Origin: Chenopodium formosanum
Lineage: Eukaryota; Streptophyta; Magnoliopsida; Caryophyllales; Amaranthaceae
NCBI GenBank assembly: GCA_024500155.1
Contig: CM044868.1
Coordinates: 47,156,165-47,220,164 of the forward strand
DNA length: 64,000 nt
Direction of reading: 5' to 3'
Within the stretch, counting starts at the first letter, position 1. Each line of letters starts with the position of its first letter. The notes under the pieces were generated by a model, which was not told the origin of the DNA, ran no database searches, and saw only the letters and a list, made by a program, of their open reading frames with translations. Of the stretch, positions 22,863-32,990 are shown in pieces. The position numbers and the translations under genes are program-made.

Positions 22863-25071
22863 ATACGTTTAAAGAGGTTAAGGATTTTGCTAAAATCTTG
22901 AAGAGCTTGATCCTTAAAATTCTTCCACAACTCTATATATATATATACGTTTAAAGAGGTTAAGGATTTTGCTAAAATCTTGAAGAGCTTGATCCTTAAA
23001 ATTCTTCCACAACTCTCTATCATAAGTTACTGTTAAGTTGTTCCTTGATTATTGGAGAAAAAAACAACTTAAGCAAAGCAACAAAAAATAATCAAGGGTT
23101 AAGATAAAGGAGCATCCAAAGTTTATAAAAATAAATTTATCTTTAAATTTTAAATTAAAAAATAAAATGAAATTTATTTTCCAACAGTGAGAAATTGTGT
23201 TTTGTTCAAATAATCATTAATTTAGATAGGCCGTGTTTAGTGAAAACATAGCTGATCATGTTAGTTGATTGTGTTAAGTGATTTGACTAACTAATTATAT
23301 TAGCTCATTGTATAAATATGTTTCCTAAGTAAATATGATTGGTTGTTATTTATCTTTAACTTGTAATTCTCTGTTTTTTATGCATAGTTATTTTCATTTT
23401 TCATTAAGATTCCAAAATAAATTAATAATCAAGTATACGATAATTTATATTTTTCGCAATCCCAAAGTATATTGAATGCTGTTTTTAATCATTTCAGTGT
23501 TTTAAGTGGAATTTTGCACTTTGTTAATAATTTTTATTGTCTCTTCTCCTGATTCTTAACAAACAAAATAAATGAGAATTAGAGAATTTAGTCTGGTAAT
23601 TTAATTCATTGTTGCTACAAAGCAACCCAAGATCACTTTGTGGATGTTGAGATACTCATTATCAAGATTGGTTCGACTCAAACTCATTCATTAATCTTGT
23701 TGAGACTGAACTTAGCTTAAACTTGGGGTAGGCATAACATGTAGCTTGTTACCACCCCACTGTGATCACTTTAAGGGGGCGTTTGGTTTGAAAAATGGAA
23801 ACGGAGTGGAAGGAAACAAATAAGAGGGGGGAAAGGAATCATTTAGTTATTACCTTTTCATTTGTTTGGTTTAACCATAAAAAGGGTATTTGTTAAGAGG
23901 AGGAAAAGGGTATTTGTTACCCCAAGTTTTTGAGAGGTAACAAATAAGGGGTAATCATTACCCTTAGGTAATGGTAATTGTTAACATGCCTTCAAACCAA
24001 ACACATGGTAACGGTATTGGTTTAATCGAATCCGTTTCCAATTTAAAAAATACACCAACCAAACGCCCCTATGAATAGCCCTTAGAACTAAATTCTACTT
24101 GATTTAGTAAGTGCATGCCAAAGTGAACCAACTGTACAACAGTTTTCTACAAGTATATGTTATGGAGTGGGTTGACCCAAAGATAACAGTACTCGACTAA
24201 TAGAATATAACTATAAAAGTAGGTATTAGATTTCCTTGTTTCAGAAATAAGCACTTGTCCAGAAATATTGCTCCAAAAGTCATGAATGCTTCGGTGTTTG
24301 TTCAGTACACCATTTCAGAAGGGAAAAAAATAAATAAATAAAATTCAAATTTCATGATCATAATATCAAAATAAGTGCAAAATCTTTTGTACTGCAGGAA
24401 TGTCCTCAGTCAACATATAGAGACTAGCTAGAACTAGTAACAACTTCCCTGTTTATTCTTTCATTCTAATTTTGGGGGTTAAATTTCATGATGATATAAA
24501 CTTGTTTAACACATTAACATATTTCTAACCCTATGCATTAGTTGACATCCAACAGACCTGCACCTCCTTTGCCTGATATGCATTTGAGAGAGGAAGTTGT
24601 ATCTGAAATGGGAGAGCTTGCTCGCGACAATATTAATTCTTTGGTCTTAGTTTGTCGGAATGTTGCTCTTGGCAAAGATTCAAGGCTATTTCTCAGAGTT
24701 GCTGCCTGCCTGCTGATGATTTCTGTTTTTGGAGCCTTGACTGATATTGTCACACTGTGCTATATGTGTAAGTTACCATTATATTCGTTGCACTATTTTC
24801 TATCTTGGAGGTCCTAAATTTTCGAAGGAGGTGGTTTCTCTTGTTTTTGGACAGTAGGGTACACTGTTTGCATTTCCTATCCGTAATTACCTTTTCTATT
24901 GATTATGCAGCCCTTGCTATTCTTCTCACGATTCCTGCATTATATGAGAGGTACGATGACCAGATTGATAAATACATGATGAGTGCATACAGAAGCGTAC
25001 ATCGAATTCGTGTAAATTTTGACTATTGTATCACCATGATAAGAAAGATGGACCTTGAAAAGTTTCAATGA
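21530..25071 (+). CDS. Reticulon-like protein (RTNLB family), four exons, 207 aa
   Basis: Exons are 21530-21599, 21706-21886, 24556-24767 and 24911-25071, all with GT-AG introns, joining into one 624-nt frame ending TGA. The protein opens with MGSSSGRLFNRQRTIHEF, typical of short plant reticulons. It has two hydrophobic hairpins (about residues 36-75 and 128-165) separated by a hydrophilic loop with NRPAPPLPDMHL (83-94) and ALGKDSRLF (121-129), then ALYERYDDQIDKY (164-176) and a short basic tail. This is the reticulon homology domain almost alone, matching the short RTNLB subgroup. Such proteins sit in the ER membrane and shape tubules. Intron 2 is 2.67 kb and packed with repeats; the others are about 106 and 143 bp. 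No stop or splice defect is visible, so it looks intact. Which paralogue it is cannot be told from here. Confidence 0.92.
22030..22720. repeat. Direct duplication of about 170 bp inside intron 2
   Basis: The segments at about 22030-22200 and 22550-22720 share AAGATACGACAACCCGTTGG, ATTGTGTGCAGCAAAAGACC, TAATGCGCTCCTCT and neighbouring words in the same order and orientation, about 520 bp apart. Differences are scattered, so the duplication is not recent. Confidence 0.75.
22778..22865. repeat. (TA)n microsatellite
   Basis: About 88 bp of alternating T and A with one TTTA interruption near 22848. A shorter TA run recurs at 22933-22947. The open frames through it are artefacts of the repeat. Confidence 0.95.
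22866..23016. repeat. Two tandem copies of an 82-bp unit including a TA run
   Basis: CGTTTAAAGAGGTTAAGG through CTTCCACAACTCT occurs at 22866-22934 and again, apparently identical, at 22948-23016, separated by a TA run. This fits recent slippage or unequal exchange seeded by the TA tract. Confidence 0.9.
23775..24070. mobile_element. MITE in intron 2 (GGGGCGTTTGGTT termini)
   Basis: The left end GGGGGCGTTTGGTTTG and right end CCAACCAAACGCCCC form an inverted pair about 300 bp apart, with internal short inverted repeats of a GGTAACAAATA-type word. The terminus is common in plant hAT- or Harbinger-like MITEs. The duplication is unclear, so the superfamily is not assigned. Confidence 0.7.
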
Positions 25072-25261
25072 GAATGACTTCAGATTCTTTCCGGTACATA
25101 TAATTATTGTAAAAAAGATTGTGCTTTTGAACTCATCAATTTTGATATTTATTTTTTGGTTTACCGTATCAATTTTTATTTTTATTTGTTTTAATTGTTT
25201 ACCTTTCATTTATTTTTGTTGGCAAAATTGCTTTTAATGATGTCATCTTTAGTTGGTTCTG
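25072..25261 (+). other. Probable 3' UTR of the reticulon-like gene
   Basis: This T-rich sequence follows the stop codon and contains several AATAA-like words on the coding strand. The polyadenylation site cannot be fixed by eye. Confidence 0.4.
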
Positions 25262-25350
25262 TATTAATAATCCCACTTTTTAATTATTATTATCTAAAAA
25301 GCACCAACCACCCCTTCCTCAACCACCACTCCGCCCCTCCCCTTCCCTAG

Positions 25351-25768
25351 TGTCACGGTCCGGGAGTTTGGACCCCGAAACATGCAGCGCGCTCTAGCAT
25401 TTTGGCGGCAAAAACGCTAGCTTTGAGCGGAAGAGGGGCTTGTGAGCACAAAGCAACACAATCGGACAATTAAATCAAGGGAGCACTCACGTTTATTTGG
25501 GCGACGGAGTGCAGGTGGTCGGGGCTTGTGACGGCCGATACTTTAAAGCAGGCACGAGCGGGTCCGAACCATGAGTTCTTAGTGCATCAAGTTGGGTTGG
25601 AGGGGAGCTATTATGCAAGTAAAACACAATATCTATAAAGGTCTAACAACAAACAAACATAACTGACAGTAACACAATAATGAGACCTCAAGCTAAGAAA
25701 ACATAAACTAAACTCTAATAAAGCATCTAAAGGGAATCTAATACATCAAAAGGAGTTGGATTCTAACA
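25351..25768 (-). repeat. 3' LTR of the TR-GAG element, 418 bp
   Basis: It is homologous to 27325-27841 but lacks an internal stretch of about 100 bp present there. It begins TGTTAGAATCC and ends CCGTGACA on the minus strand. Confidence 0.9.
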
Positions 25769-26307
25769 TCTTTTTACTTAAGCTGTCGACGACCTCGTCA
25801 ACTTATAACAGTTACAAACAAAACTAGAAAATCATAAACTATCTTGAGTCTCTGCCGCGCCGTAGATGCGGCTGACTAATGGAATCTTTGTTGACTCTGG
25901 TGCTTGTCTCTGGGTGTCTCTGGGTGGTCGCTCTTTGCTTCAAACCGGGTGTGTGATTTTGAGTTTGGCGGGTGTGTATCGTGGATGTTGCCGGCTCTCT
26001 GGGATTCATCTCCCGCCTTTGGGTGTCTCTAGTGCGAACTTTGTTTCTTCGATGTTGCCTCTTTCTCTGGCTCCATCACTCGCATTGTTGATAGGTACCA
26101 AAATTCAGGTTCTAGGGCAGCCATTCTCATGGAGTGCATCCCGTAGTATGGATTGTTGTCTCTGCTAGTCTCTTTCTCCTCTAGGATCTCTTGCATGGAT
26201 ATAGATGGCAATCTCTTTTGGATCTTGTCAAGCTCTTCTTTATGCTCGCACTCCTACCATTTGTGTGGGTCTCGATAAAGAACGCAGTTCGGCGGCTTGG
26301 TATTTTC

Positions 26308-27252
26308 CTAGGACGCGCTAGCCTTAGAGTTTTCGGAGTTATGGAAGGCGGTTGATGTAGATCTCTGCACATCACCTCCTCCACTTCTTCTCTGAGAAGT
26401 ATTAATTGTGTTGGACGATACCCGAGAGCCGTCCTCTGTGCCCTTTGGAGAGCTTAGAGTCGGGCTATTGGAGCATGTTGACGTCCCACTTAAATCATTC
26501 TCAGATTGTTGGCCCTTCCCGACTGAGTAGTCCATTATTCCCTTAGCAGCACACATTGCAGTAGCGAGGGTATCAATCTTCTGCCTTAAAACTTCTCGCT
26601 GCGCCCATTCCTTTAACCCATTGACAAATATGAACACCCGATCTTTCTCGTTCATGTATGTGATGTCCAACATTATTGCCGAGTATTCTTTCACATTGTC
26701 GCGAATAGAACCCTTCTGGCGGCACTCTATCAACTTCACCCGAGCAACAAATTCTGTGTTGTCGGGGTAGAAATGTTCTTTGAGTTCCTCTTTGAACTCC
26801 GCCCATGTATCAATTTTGCTTCTTCCTGCTTTGATGTCTGCGTGCTTGGTGCGCCACCAAAGCTTGGCATCTTTGAACATGTACATGATGGCAATATCCA
26901 CCTTCGAATCGTCATTCAATTGGCATACTCGTAAATACTGCTCCATGTCGAAGAGGAAGTTATCAACTTCTTTAGCATCTCTAGCGCCACTATAGTCGCG
27001 AGGTTTAGGCGGCTTGATCTTCGCCGCACCAACCCCATGTGCATCTCTGCCCACAACGCGCATTAGGGTAGCACATTGCTCCAGTGCTTCATCGGCTTGT
27101 CCTTGAACAAATTACAATTGTTCGTGGAGAGCATCTCTATCTTCCACTAGCTTCACAATTTGCTCAGCTTGCTCGTGCACAACGACTTGTAGCCAGGACC
27201 ATTCGTCCGCTTTCGTCTTGAGCCAATCGAGTATTTCCTCTTTGAATTCCAT
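26308..27252 (-). pseudogene. Retrotransposon Gag of the TR-GAG element, one in-frame stop
   Basis: The minus-strand frame starts at 27252 (MEFKEEILDWLKTKADEW), has a TAA at 27112-27114 and continues in the same frame to 26308, 314 codons in all. The N-terminal ~60 residues look like a coiled coil (VHEQAEQIVKLVEDRDALHE). The central part is a retrotransposon Gag domain: KPRDYSGARDAKEVDNFLFD, AKLWWRTK, FKEELKEHFYPDNTEFVAR, SIRDNVKEYSAIMLDI and DRVFIFVNGLKEWAQREV. The C-terminus is serine/threonine-rich. I see no CCHC zinc knuckle. If the stop (following QL) is ignored, this Gag could assemble particles; as it stands only a shorter product from an internal ATG (for example 27063) is possible. 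Confidence 0.85.
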
Positions 27253-27310
27253 ATTTGTGTATCCCTCCTTGGTACCCACACGGGTTGCTTGCGACAAGGT
27301 TTGGGCCTCG

Positions 27311-27322
27311 GCTCTGATACCA
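27311..27322 (-). other. Primer binding site (initiator tRNA-Met)
   Basis: The minus strand reads TGGTATCAGAGC two bases after the 5' LTR end, the standard plant tRNA-Met primer site. Confidence 0.93.
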
Positions 27323-27324
27323 AT

Positions 27325-27841
27325 TGCCACGGTCCGAGAGTTTGGACCCCAAAACGTGCAGCGCGTTCTAGCCTTTCGGCGGCAAGAACGCTTGTCTTGA
27401 GCGGAAGAGGGGCTTGTGAGAACAAAACAACACAAGCAGGCAATTAAATATAGGGAGCACTCACTTCTATTTGGGCGATGGAGTGCCGGTGGTCGTGGCT
27501 TGTGACGGCCGATACTTCAAAGCGGGCACAAGCGGGTCCGAACCACGAGTTCTTAATGCATAAAGTTGGGTTGGAGGGGAGCTATTATGCAAGTAAAACA
27601 CAATATCTATAAAGGTCTAACAACAAACAAACATAAAATCAAGGCAACACTTGGTAGAAGGCTTAAGATTTCATTAATTATTCACCCTCTAAAGAGCTTT
27701 AATTTGATTACAAGGGGAATCCCTAGTGAACACTAAACTAACAATAACACAATAATGGGACCTCTAGCTAAGAAAACATAAACTAAACTCTAAGAAAGCA
27801 TCTAAAGGGAATTTAATACATCAAGGAGTTGGATTCTAACA
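27325..27841 (-). repeat. 5' LTR of the TR-GAG element, 517 bp
   Basis: It begins TGTTAGAATCC and ends CCGTGGCA on the minus strand. The extra ~100 bp (about 27639-27745) relative to the 3' LTR is probably the ancestral state, deleted from the other copy. That direction is inference. Confidence 0.9.
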
Positions 27842-28621
27842 CCTAGTCACCCGCCCCCTTCTTCGGCCACCAGCCACCTCCCCTACCCTATACCCGAAAT
27901 TTCCCCCCTCTTCCCTAGCCACAAAACCACCCCTAATCTATCCCTCATTTTAACGGCATTTTGAGGTGTTTTGGATTTTTTGGGGTGTGCCAGGGTAGGG
28001 TGGGATGTTTTGGTGATAAGGGTTAGAGGATTGTTAGGGTAATGCGTTTTTGGGTGAGGAGGGTTGAAATGAAGCGATATGGGTTGGCTATTAGTTGGGG
28101 TGGGGTGCTTTAGCGGGGTGGTTGGAGTCGGGTGGCCTATTTCAAGGGGTGGGTGTGGCTGGGGTTTGGTGTTTCGAGGGTGGGCTACTTCATGGGTAGG
28201 ATGTTGTTGGGGAGTTGTTTCACGGGTGGCGAGGTGGGTAAGGCTGGGTCTAGTGTTTTGGGGATGACGAAATGTGGGTGGCTGTGGTTGGTTGCAGGGG
28301 GGAAGGGTGGGGCTACCTAGCCGGGAAAAATGGAAGAAGGAGGGGAAAGGGAGAAGGATAAGGCAGAAAGATAGGGGTATTTTCTTTTTTTAGAATAATT
28401 TCTATTAACAAAAAATGATAAAAATAGATTCCGACAAAAAGTTTCTGTTATTACATTACATTTTATATCGGTTACCAAAAGGTCGGAGACTATTAAAAGA
28501 GAAAACCCCCACAAGTGGGATTATTAAAAAATAATTAAAATGTGAGATTATTAATAGCAAGCCGGCCAAAGGTGGGATTATTAGAATTAATATTTTCAAT
28601 TGTTTTTAATGACTCAACTAA

Positions 28622-28712
28622 GGGTCGTTTAGGAAATTTCATTTATGATTCAGTTAGGGTCGTTTAGGAAATTTCAATTATGATTCAATAAAGGTCGTTT
28701 ATAAAATTTCAA
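28622..28712. repeat. Short tandem repeat, about 36-bp unit, 2.5 copies
   Basis: GGGTCGTTTAGGAAATTTCA recurs at about 28622 and 28657, with a diverged third copy near 28693. No coding role is apparent. Confidence 0.8.
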
Positions 28713-29143
28713 AGGCCCAAGGGTGAACTAACATATTGGGGCCCTATTAATAAAATTGTATGTAATACATTTATTTTTATTTTAAATTAAATTAAATTTT
28801 TTTTTTTTGTAATGTAGGAGAGAAAATATGTTACTAAAGTAACGATCTAATTCTTAATATTTTAGGAAAAATTTAATGAATAAACAGATCTACAATCCTT
28901 CTTTAAAGACCTTGAAATATTGAAATATGTGTCCATTGTTATATAATTTGGCCATGATTTTTGAAATTTCATATTTATAAAAATAGTCATTTGGGATCTT
29001 GTTTAGTTCCCGAAATTTATTTTCTAAACAACAACTTTTTATATTCTTTTAGTTATGTTATATAAAATTAAAGATATTCAAATAAAATTGATTTGCAGTT
29101 TGTGCTAAAAGTGGGTGTAAAGAGTTTCTGAAATGAAGATAAT
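28713..29143. other. AT-rich sequence without recognisable features
   Basis: I see no gene, element end or structural RNA here. Confidence 0.4.
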
Positions 29144-29555
29144 TGTAGACACCTGATTGTGTCTCCTCAAAAACATAACCTTGTGGTGATTAATTTTCAC
29201 GTAATTGAATATCAAGCTAGGTGAAATGGGGAAGAGTCTAGTGAATTTCCCTTTTTCTAAAATGTTTTAAATAAAAATAATTTATTTCATATTTCGAAAA
29301 TCATTCGCTTCGTGTCTTATTCATGAAAAATGTCCTATTCAGTTCGGTTTGGTCTATAATACGGGTCCAATAATTGTGTAGTTAGATGGGGATCGAAAAG
29401 AGATTTCCAACGTTATATTATAAGCCCAATTCCGAGTTATAACGAGGAAATTATAGCCAAAATACTAAATTGGACCTAAATCGAGTTTTATATGCGGACC
29501 CGATGATAATGTGGAGGGTCCATTAATTATAATTATATTTCTAAAGTCATTAGGT
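29144..29555 (+). repeat. Truncated Tat LTR (upstream part), plus strand
   Basis: It starts TGTAGACACCTG and continues with words shared with the minus strand of LTRs A and B: TGTGTCTCCTCAAAA, TTCCAACG, ATATTATAAGCCCAATTCCG and GGAAATTATAGCCAA. It stops at the poly(T) of the LINE fragment on its right, which probably inserted into it. Confidence 0.75.
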
Positions 29556-30279
29556 TTTTTTTTGTTTTTTGTTTTTTTTTTTTTTTGTAAAGTAGTAATT
29601 ATAATGATCAAAATAGGTGTACAAAATGTACACAATAACACAAGCCAAACAAAGCTACCCAAGCTACACAGAACCTAAAAGCCAAACAACCAAACCTAGG
29701 GATCTGAGCTATCCCAACCACCTTCCAGGAAGGGTGTTGGGAAGACCAGAAAAACCCTACTGGACACAAATTCCCCTGGTACCTTCTAGGAAGGGCACAG
29801 AAGAACCAAGACTAGGAAACAACATAAACAAGCCGACTAGAATAAAGAAACCAAACAATTACAAACAACGTTACAAAACACTTCTAAGTTGAGCTAGCCA
29901 TTTACAATCTTCAACCTTCAAGTGATGGTTGATGAGTTGCTAAGCTCTGCCAAGAAAATCTCTTCTGATTTGACTTCTCTGATCATACCCTCAAGGTGTA
30001 GAACAACATGTTGCCAGAACACATGGTTCCTGGCTAGCCAAACATGATACTCAATATATGATAAAGAAGCCAGAAAAACATTTCTTTGAATCTTATTCTT
30101 TCCTATCTTTCTCCAATGTCTCCAAGCCTTGGTAATAGAGTCATGTTGCAATGTGATTCCCAGCCAATTACACAGACTGCTCAAACATCTTTTACTATAA
30201 AGACAGTAAAAAAACAGATGACTGATAGATTCAGTTCTATCCCCACACAGCAAGCATAGATAATCATTACAAACCCCAT
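29556..30279 (-). mobile_element. 5'-truncated LINE fragment (3' end), minus strand
   Basis: A T-rich run at 29556-29586 is the poly(A) tail read on the other strand. About 330 bp of 3' untranslated sequence follow, then the end of an ORF2. The 5' side stops at a CACTA-like terminus at 30280. It is different in sequence from the LINE at 12150. Confidence 0.8.
29918..30279 (-). pseudogene. LINE zf-RVT domain fragment
   Basis: The minus-strand frame reads LCLLCGDRTESISHLFFYC then SKRCLSSLCNWLGI and ends at a stop at 29918-29920. The CxxC...HLFFxC pattern is the zinc-binding reverse-transcriptase domain found at the end of plant LINE ORF2 proteins. There is no RNase H after it, unlike the LINE at 12150. 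Confidence 0.8.
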
Positions 30280-30425
30280 CAGTACTACAAAAAGCGTACT
30301 TTTCGGACGCTTTTGGTTCGACGCTTTTGATGTGGCGTCAGCGTATGATTTTTGGTACCTTCTTTTCTCGACGCTTTTTAAGGTCGAAGATTGTCTCGAC
30401 GCATAAAAGCGTCGGGAAAATCACG
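30280..30425. mobile_element. CACTA-like terminus with subterminal CGACGCTTTT repeats
   Basis: The sequence CAGTACTACAAAAAGCG differs by one base from the CACTACTACAAAAA type terminus. It is followed by at least five copies of CGACGCTTTT or its inverse within 130 bp, as in CACTA subterminal regions. The other end is not found before the LTR element at 31395 or after it, so the right boundary is unknown. Confidence 0.55.
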
Positions 30426-31394
30426 TGCTATGCACGTGAGTTATTGTTTTCGCAATTTTGAAATTTTTAATGAAAATATTAGCGGGTTGTATTTTTCCCA
30501 AATTCCCAATTAAACCGCCCACATTCTGCTCAATTGCTCATCTCCTCTAAACCCACAACTCCTTCATTTGCAATAAAAGAATTATCACAATTTTGCTTGC
30601 TAAACTTCAAGGAATTTGGGGGGTTTTTTGCTCGTCACTTTTAATAATTTCAGGTATCAACCTACAATTTGCTATACAATATTGTTGCTAGGTATATATT
30701 TATCGTTTTTGGTACCCTAGTATCTCACAATTCTCTAAATTTCGTTTATATCGGGCATTATTCTTTGCATATCTTAAGATTTTGAGTTGGTGTAGAACAA
30801 GAATCGATCTCTTAGTGCGAGGTAATTTTTTGCCCTTAATTAGATAATTTAATTTCTTTTTATGTTATTTTTTTCGTGAATTCTGTTTTCAAATCCATGG
30901 TTTTCATTTTTTTTAATTTTTTTTTTATTTTTGTAAGTAGTTTTTTGCTTTTTGTTATGATTTTTATGGCAATTTTTATGTTATTAGTTTGGAATTTTAT
31001 GGGATTTTGATATGAATTTTATAGGATTTGAATTTTATGGTTTTTGATATGAATTTTATAGGCTTTGATTTTTCTGGTTTTTGAATTTTATGGGTTTATG
31101 ATATGAATTTCCTAGGGTTTTACTAGTTATCTGCATTCATGTTATACTTTAGGCTTTGTGTGTTGCTACGATTGCTGTGCTAGCTATTGCTTTGGCCTTT
31201 AGTTTAGGAAGTTCTAATTACAGCTGGTTGCTGCTGAGAAATAATGCAGCAACGCCGTTTACTGAAACTGCTGACATCCCTTTTAACAATAGACCTAAGA
31301 TTTTCGGAATAGGTTCTATTTTCACGCCACCAACTCAGTACAGGCAGTTTAGTTATATTCTCATTCAAGTATTATACACCACAATGTTAGTAAG
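30426..31394. other. Possible interior of the CACTA-like element; weak ORF
   Basis: The first part resembles a 5' UTR followed by T-rich intron-like sequence. An open frame at 31156-31394 begins MCVATIAVLAIALAFSLGSS, a signal-peptide-like stretch, and an AG acceptor-like site lies just upstream (near 31150). I recognise no family. The frame is cut by the LTR element at 31395; joined across the insertion it meets a stop within about 15 codons. I would not call a gene. Confidence 0.3.
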
Positions 31395-32507
31395 TGATGA
31401 GTGACATTTATGTCACTCTTAGGGAGTAGTTTTAGAGTCTTTTTTCGTGTTTATTTTATCTTATTTTCTCTTTCTTTCTATTGTTCTCTCTTTGATAAAG
31501 TTTCTTGTTTATTTGGTAATTTTGGAGCGTTTTAGTTTATTTTCTTTATTTTATTAGCTTTAGTTTATTTTCGTATTTTATTTTACTTTATTTGCGTGTA
31601 TAGTTTTTGTCCTTATTAGTTTTAGTTTTATTTCTCTTATTTCTATTTTACTTTTATTTATTTTAATTAGTTTGGAGTGTTTTTCACATTTTATTTGTTT
31701 GTGTTTTATTTAATTTTGTTAGTTTTAGTTTTAATTCTCTCATTTCCTATTTTAGTTTATTTAGTTTTATTTTATTTATCTCATTCCTTTTTGTCTTAAT
31801 TTCTCCTCGGTTTTGTGTGTAGGGGTTCGGGTTTTATGTCAAATGGGTTCGGGTTCCAAGTTGAGTCAAACCCCAACCAAACCTGCTGCCCCTTATCCAT
31901 CACCGCACCATTCATTATCCTACACCACACCATCAACAACAACAACAATTCCCCTGCTCCTCTTTCCCATCCAATCAGCCAACAACAATTACCACCAACC
32001 CATTTACCATCACCAACAGCCACCACGTATTTCACCCCGCAGCACCAGCCACCACTAAACCACCTTACCACACCACAACCAACACACACAAGCCGCAGCA
32101 GCACCAACACAAACAAACCGCAACCCAGCCTCACAACAGCCCGCATCACCCCGCAACGCCACCAGTCCAACCTTCAACCACCAATTACCACCAGCCGCAC
32201 CTGACCACTGCAATCACCCCGCATCCCTCACACCAACCACAAACCAGCAACATTAGCCACCAATTAACTCCACCTCACCACCGAAACCATAGAGCAGCCC
32301 CTATACCTCCCTCACGCAACAAAGCAGGCATCACCAACCTCCAACCAATTGCAGCAGCCGCACTACTCAACCCACCTTCATCCACCTCGCGCAACCCCAC
32401 AACGACCACCAGCCATCACAAACCACCAACCGCAAGCCACCAACATCAATTACAGCAAAAATCAGAACAAATTGAAAATCAATCAAGTTCGAGCAAACCC
32501 ATTGAGA

Positions 32508-32634
32508 TGTTCGGCCGAACTTCGAGTCAGAGACTTTGTGGGTTTTGTTATTCGAAGAGGAGTGGTCGAACATACCCATGGTTTGACCGAACCAACCCCG
32601 TAGTTCGGCCGCACCAACCCATGGTTCGACCGAA
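32508..32634. promoter_or_regulatory. Palindrome cluster GTTCGGCCGAAC / GGTTCGACCGAACC in 5' LTR
   Basis: Variants of GTTCG-R-CCGAAC occur about five times in 127 bp, about 350 bp upstream of the TATA box. The same cluster is present at 39108-39233 in the 3' LTR with a few substitutions. A regulatory role is inference. Confidence 0.55.
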
Positions 32635-32982
32635 CCACTTCACGAGCTATGCACATGGCTTTTAATGAAGATGAACGGCCTCGATTTGATGATGATAGTT
32701 GATGAACGGTGGTGATGGTGGTGCGTTTCAATGAAGATAGAGCAGCCAATGTGAAGGAGAAGAAGAGGGAAATCGGGGGTCTGATTTTTTTTGGGGATTT
32801 TGGTTGGTTTTGTTTTCATTTTTCTTTTTCTTTTTCTTTTTATTTCCTTTTTCCTTTCCCTTTTCTTATTTCTTTTCTCTTTTATTTCTTTTCTATTTTA
32901 TTTTTCTTTTTATTTTCCTTTTCTTTCTTTATTTTATTTCCTTCTTTTATTTTTCTCTTTTTTCCTTGTTTTATTAGCTTAG

Positions 32983-32990
32983 TATAAATA
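32983..32990 (+). promoter_or_regulatory. TATA box of the 5' LTR
   Basis: TATAAATACCC at the end of a T-rich block; the same box is at 39592-39599 in the 3' LTR. Transcription would start about 30 bp downstream, leaving an R-U5 region of roughly 900 bp. Confidence 0.65.

Larger units (their letters stand above)
25351..27841 (-). mobile_element. Complete TR-GAG (gag-only LTR retrotransposon), 2491 bp
   Basis: LTRs at 25351-25768 and 27325-27841 flank a 1.56-kb interior coding only Gag on the minus strand. Flanks carry a perfect 5-bp duplication CCTAG (25346-25350 and 27842-27846). On the minus strand the LTRs start TGTTAGAATCC. A tRNA-Met primer site follows the right (5') LTR and a purine-rich AAGTAAAAAGA precedes the left (3') LTR. 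No protease, integrase or polymerase is present, so mobility would depend on an autonomous partner. This is the definition of the TR-GAG group. Confidence 0.93.
25262..28556. mobile_element. DNA-transposon or foldback relic (~0.8 kb) split by a TR-GAG element
   Basis: A 27-bp near-perfect inverted repeat TATTAATAATCYCACWTTTT plus AATTATT bounds it (25262-25288 and 28530-28556). With the nested element removed about 800 bp remain. The left half is rich in CCACC/CCCTCC and the right half in GGGTGG/GGGTAG, so the two halves could fold back on each other. No transposase is seen. Superfamily is unassigned. Confidence 0.5.

Noticed and set aside
22625..23023. Frames rich in YIYIYI on both strands
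   Set aside because: They are translations of the TA microsatellite inside intron 2.
28079..28320. Glycine/tryptophan-rich frame
   Set aside because: It comes from G-rich low-complexity DNA in the foldback-like relic and has no gene structure.
31796..32204. Overlapping 124-129 codon frames on both strands, repeated at 38380-38803
   Set aside because: They lie inside the LTRs. Openness on both strands follows from CAACCACCA-type composition. The conservation is that of two LTR copies, not of a protein.
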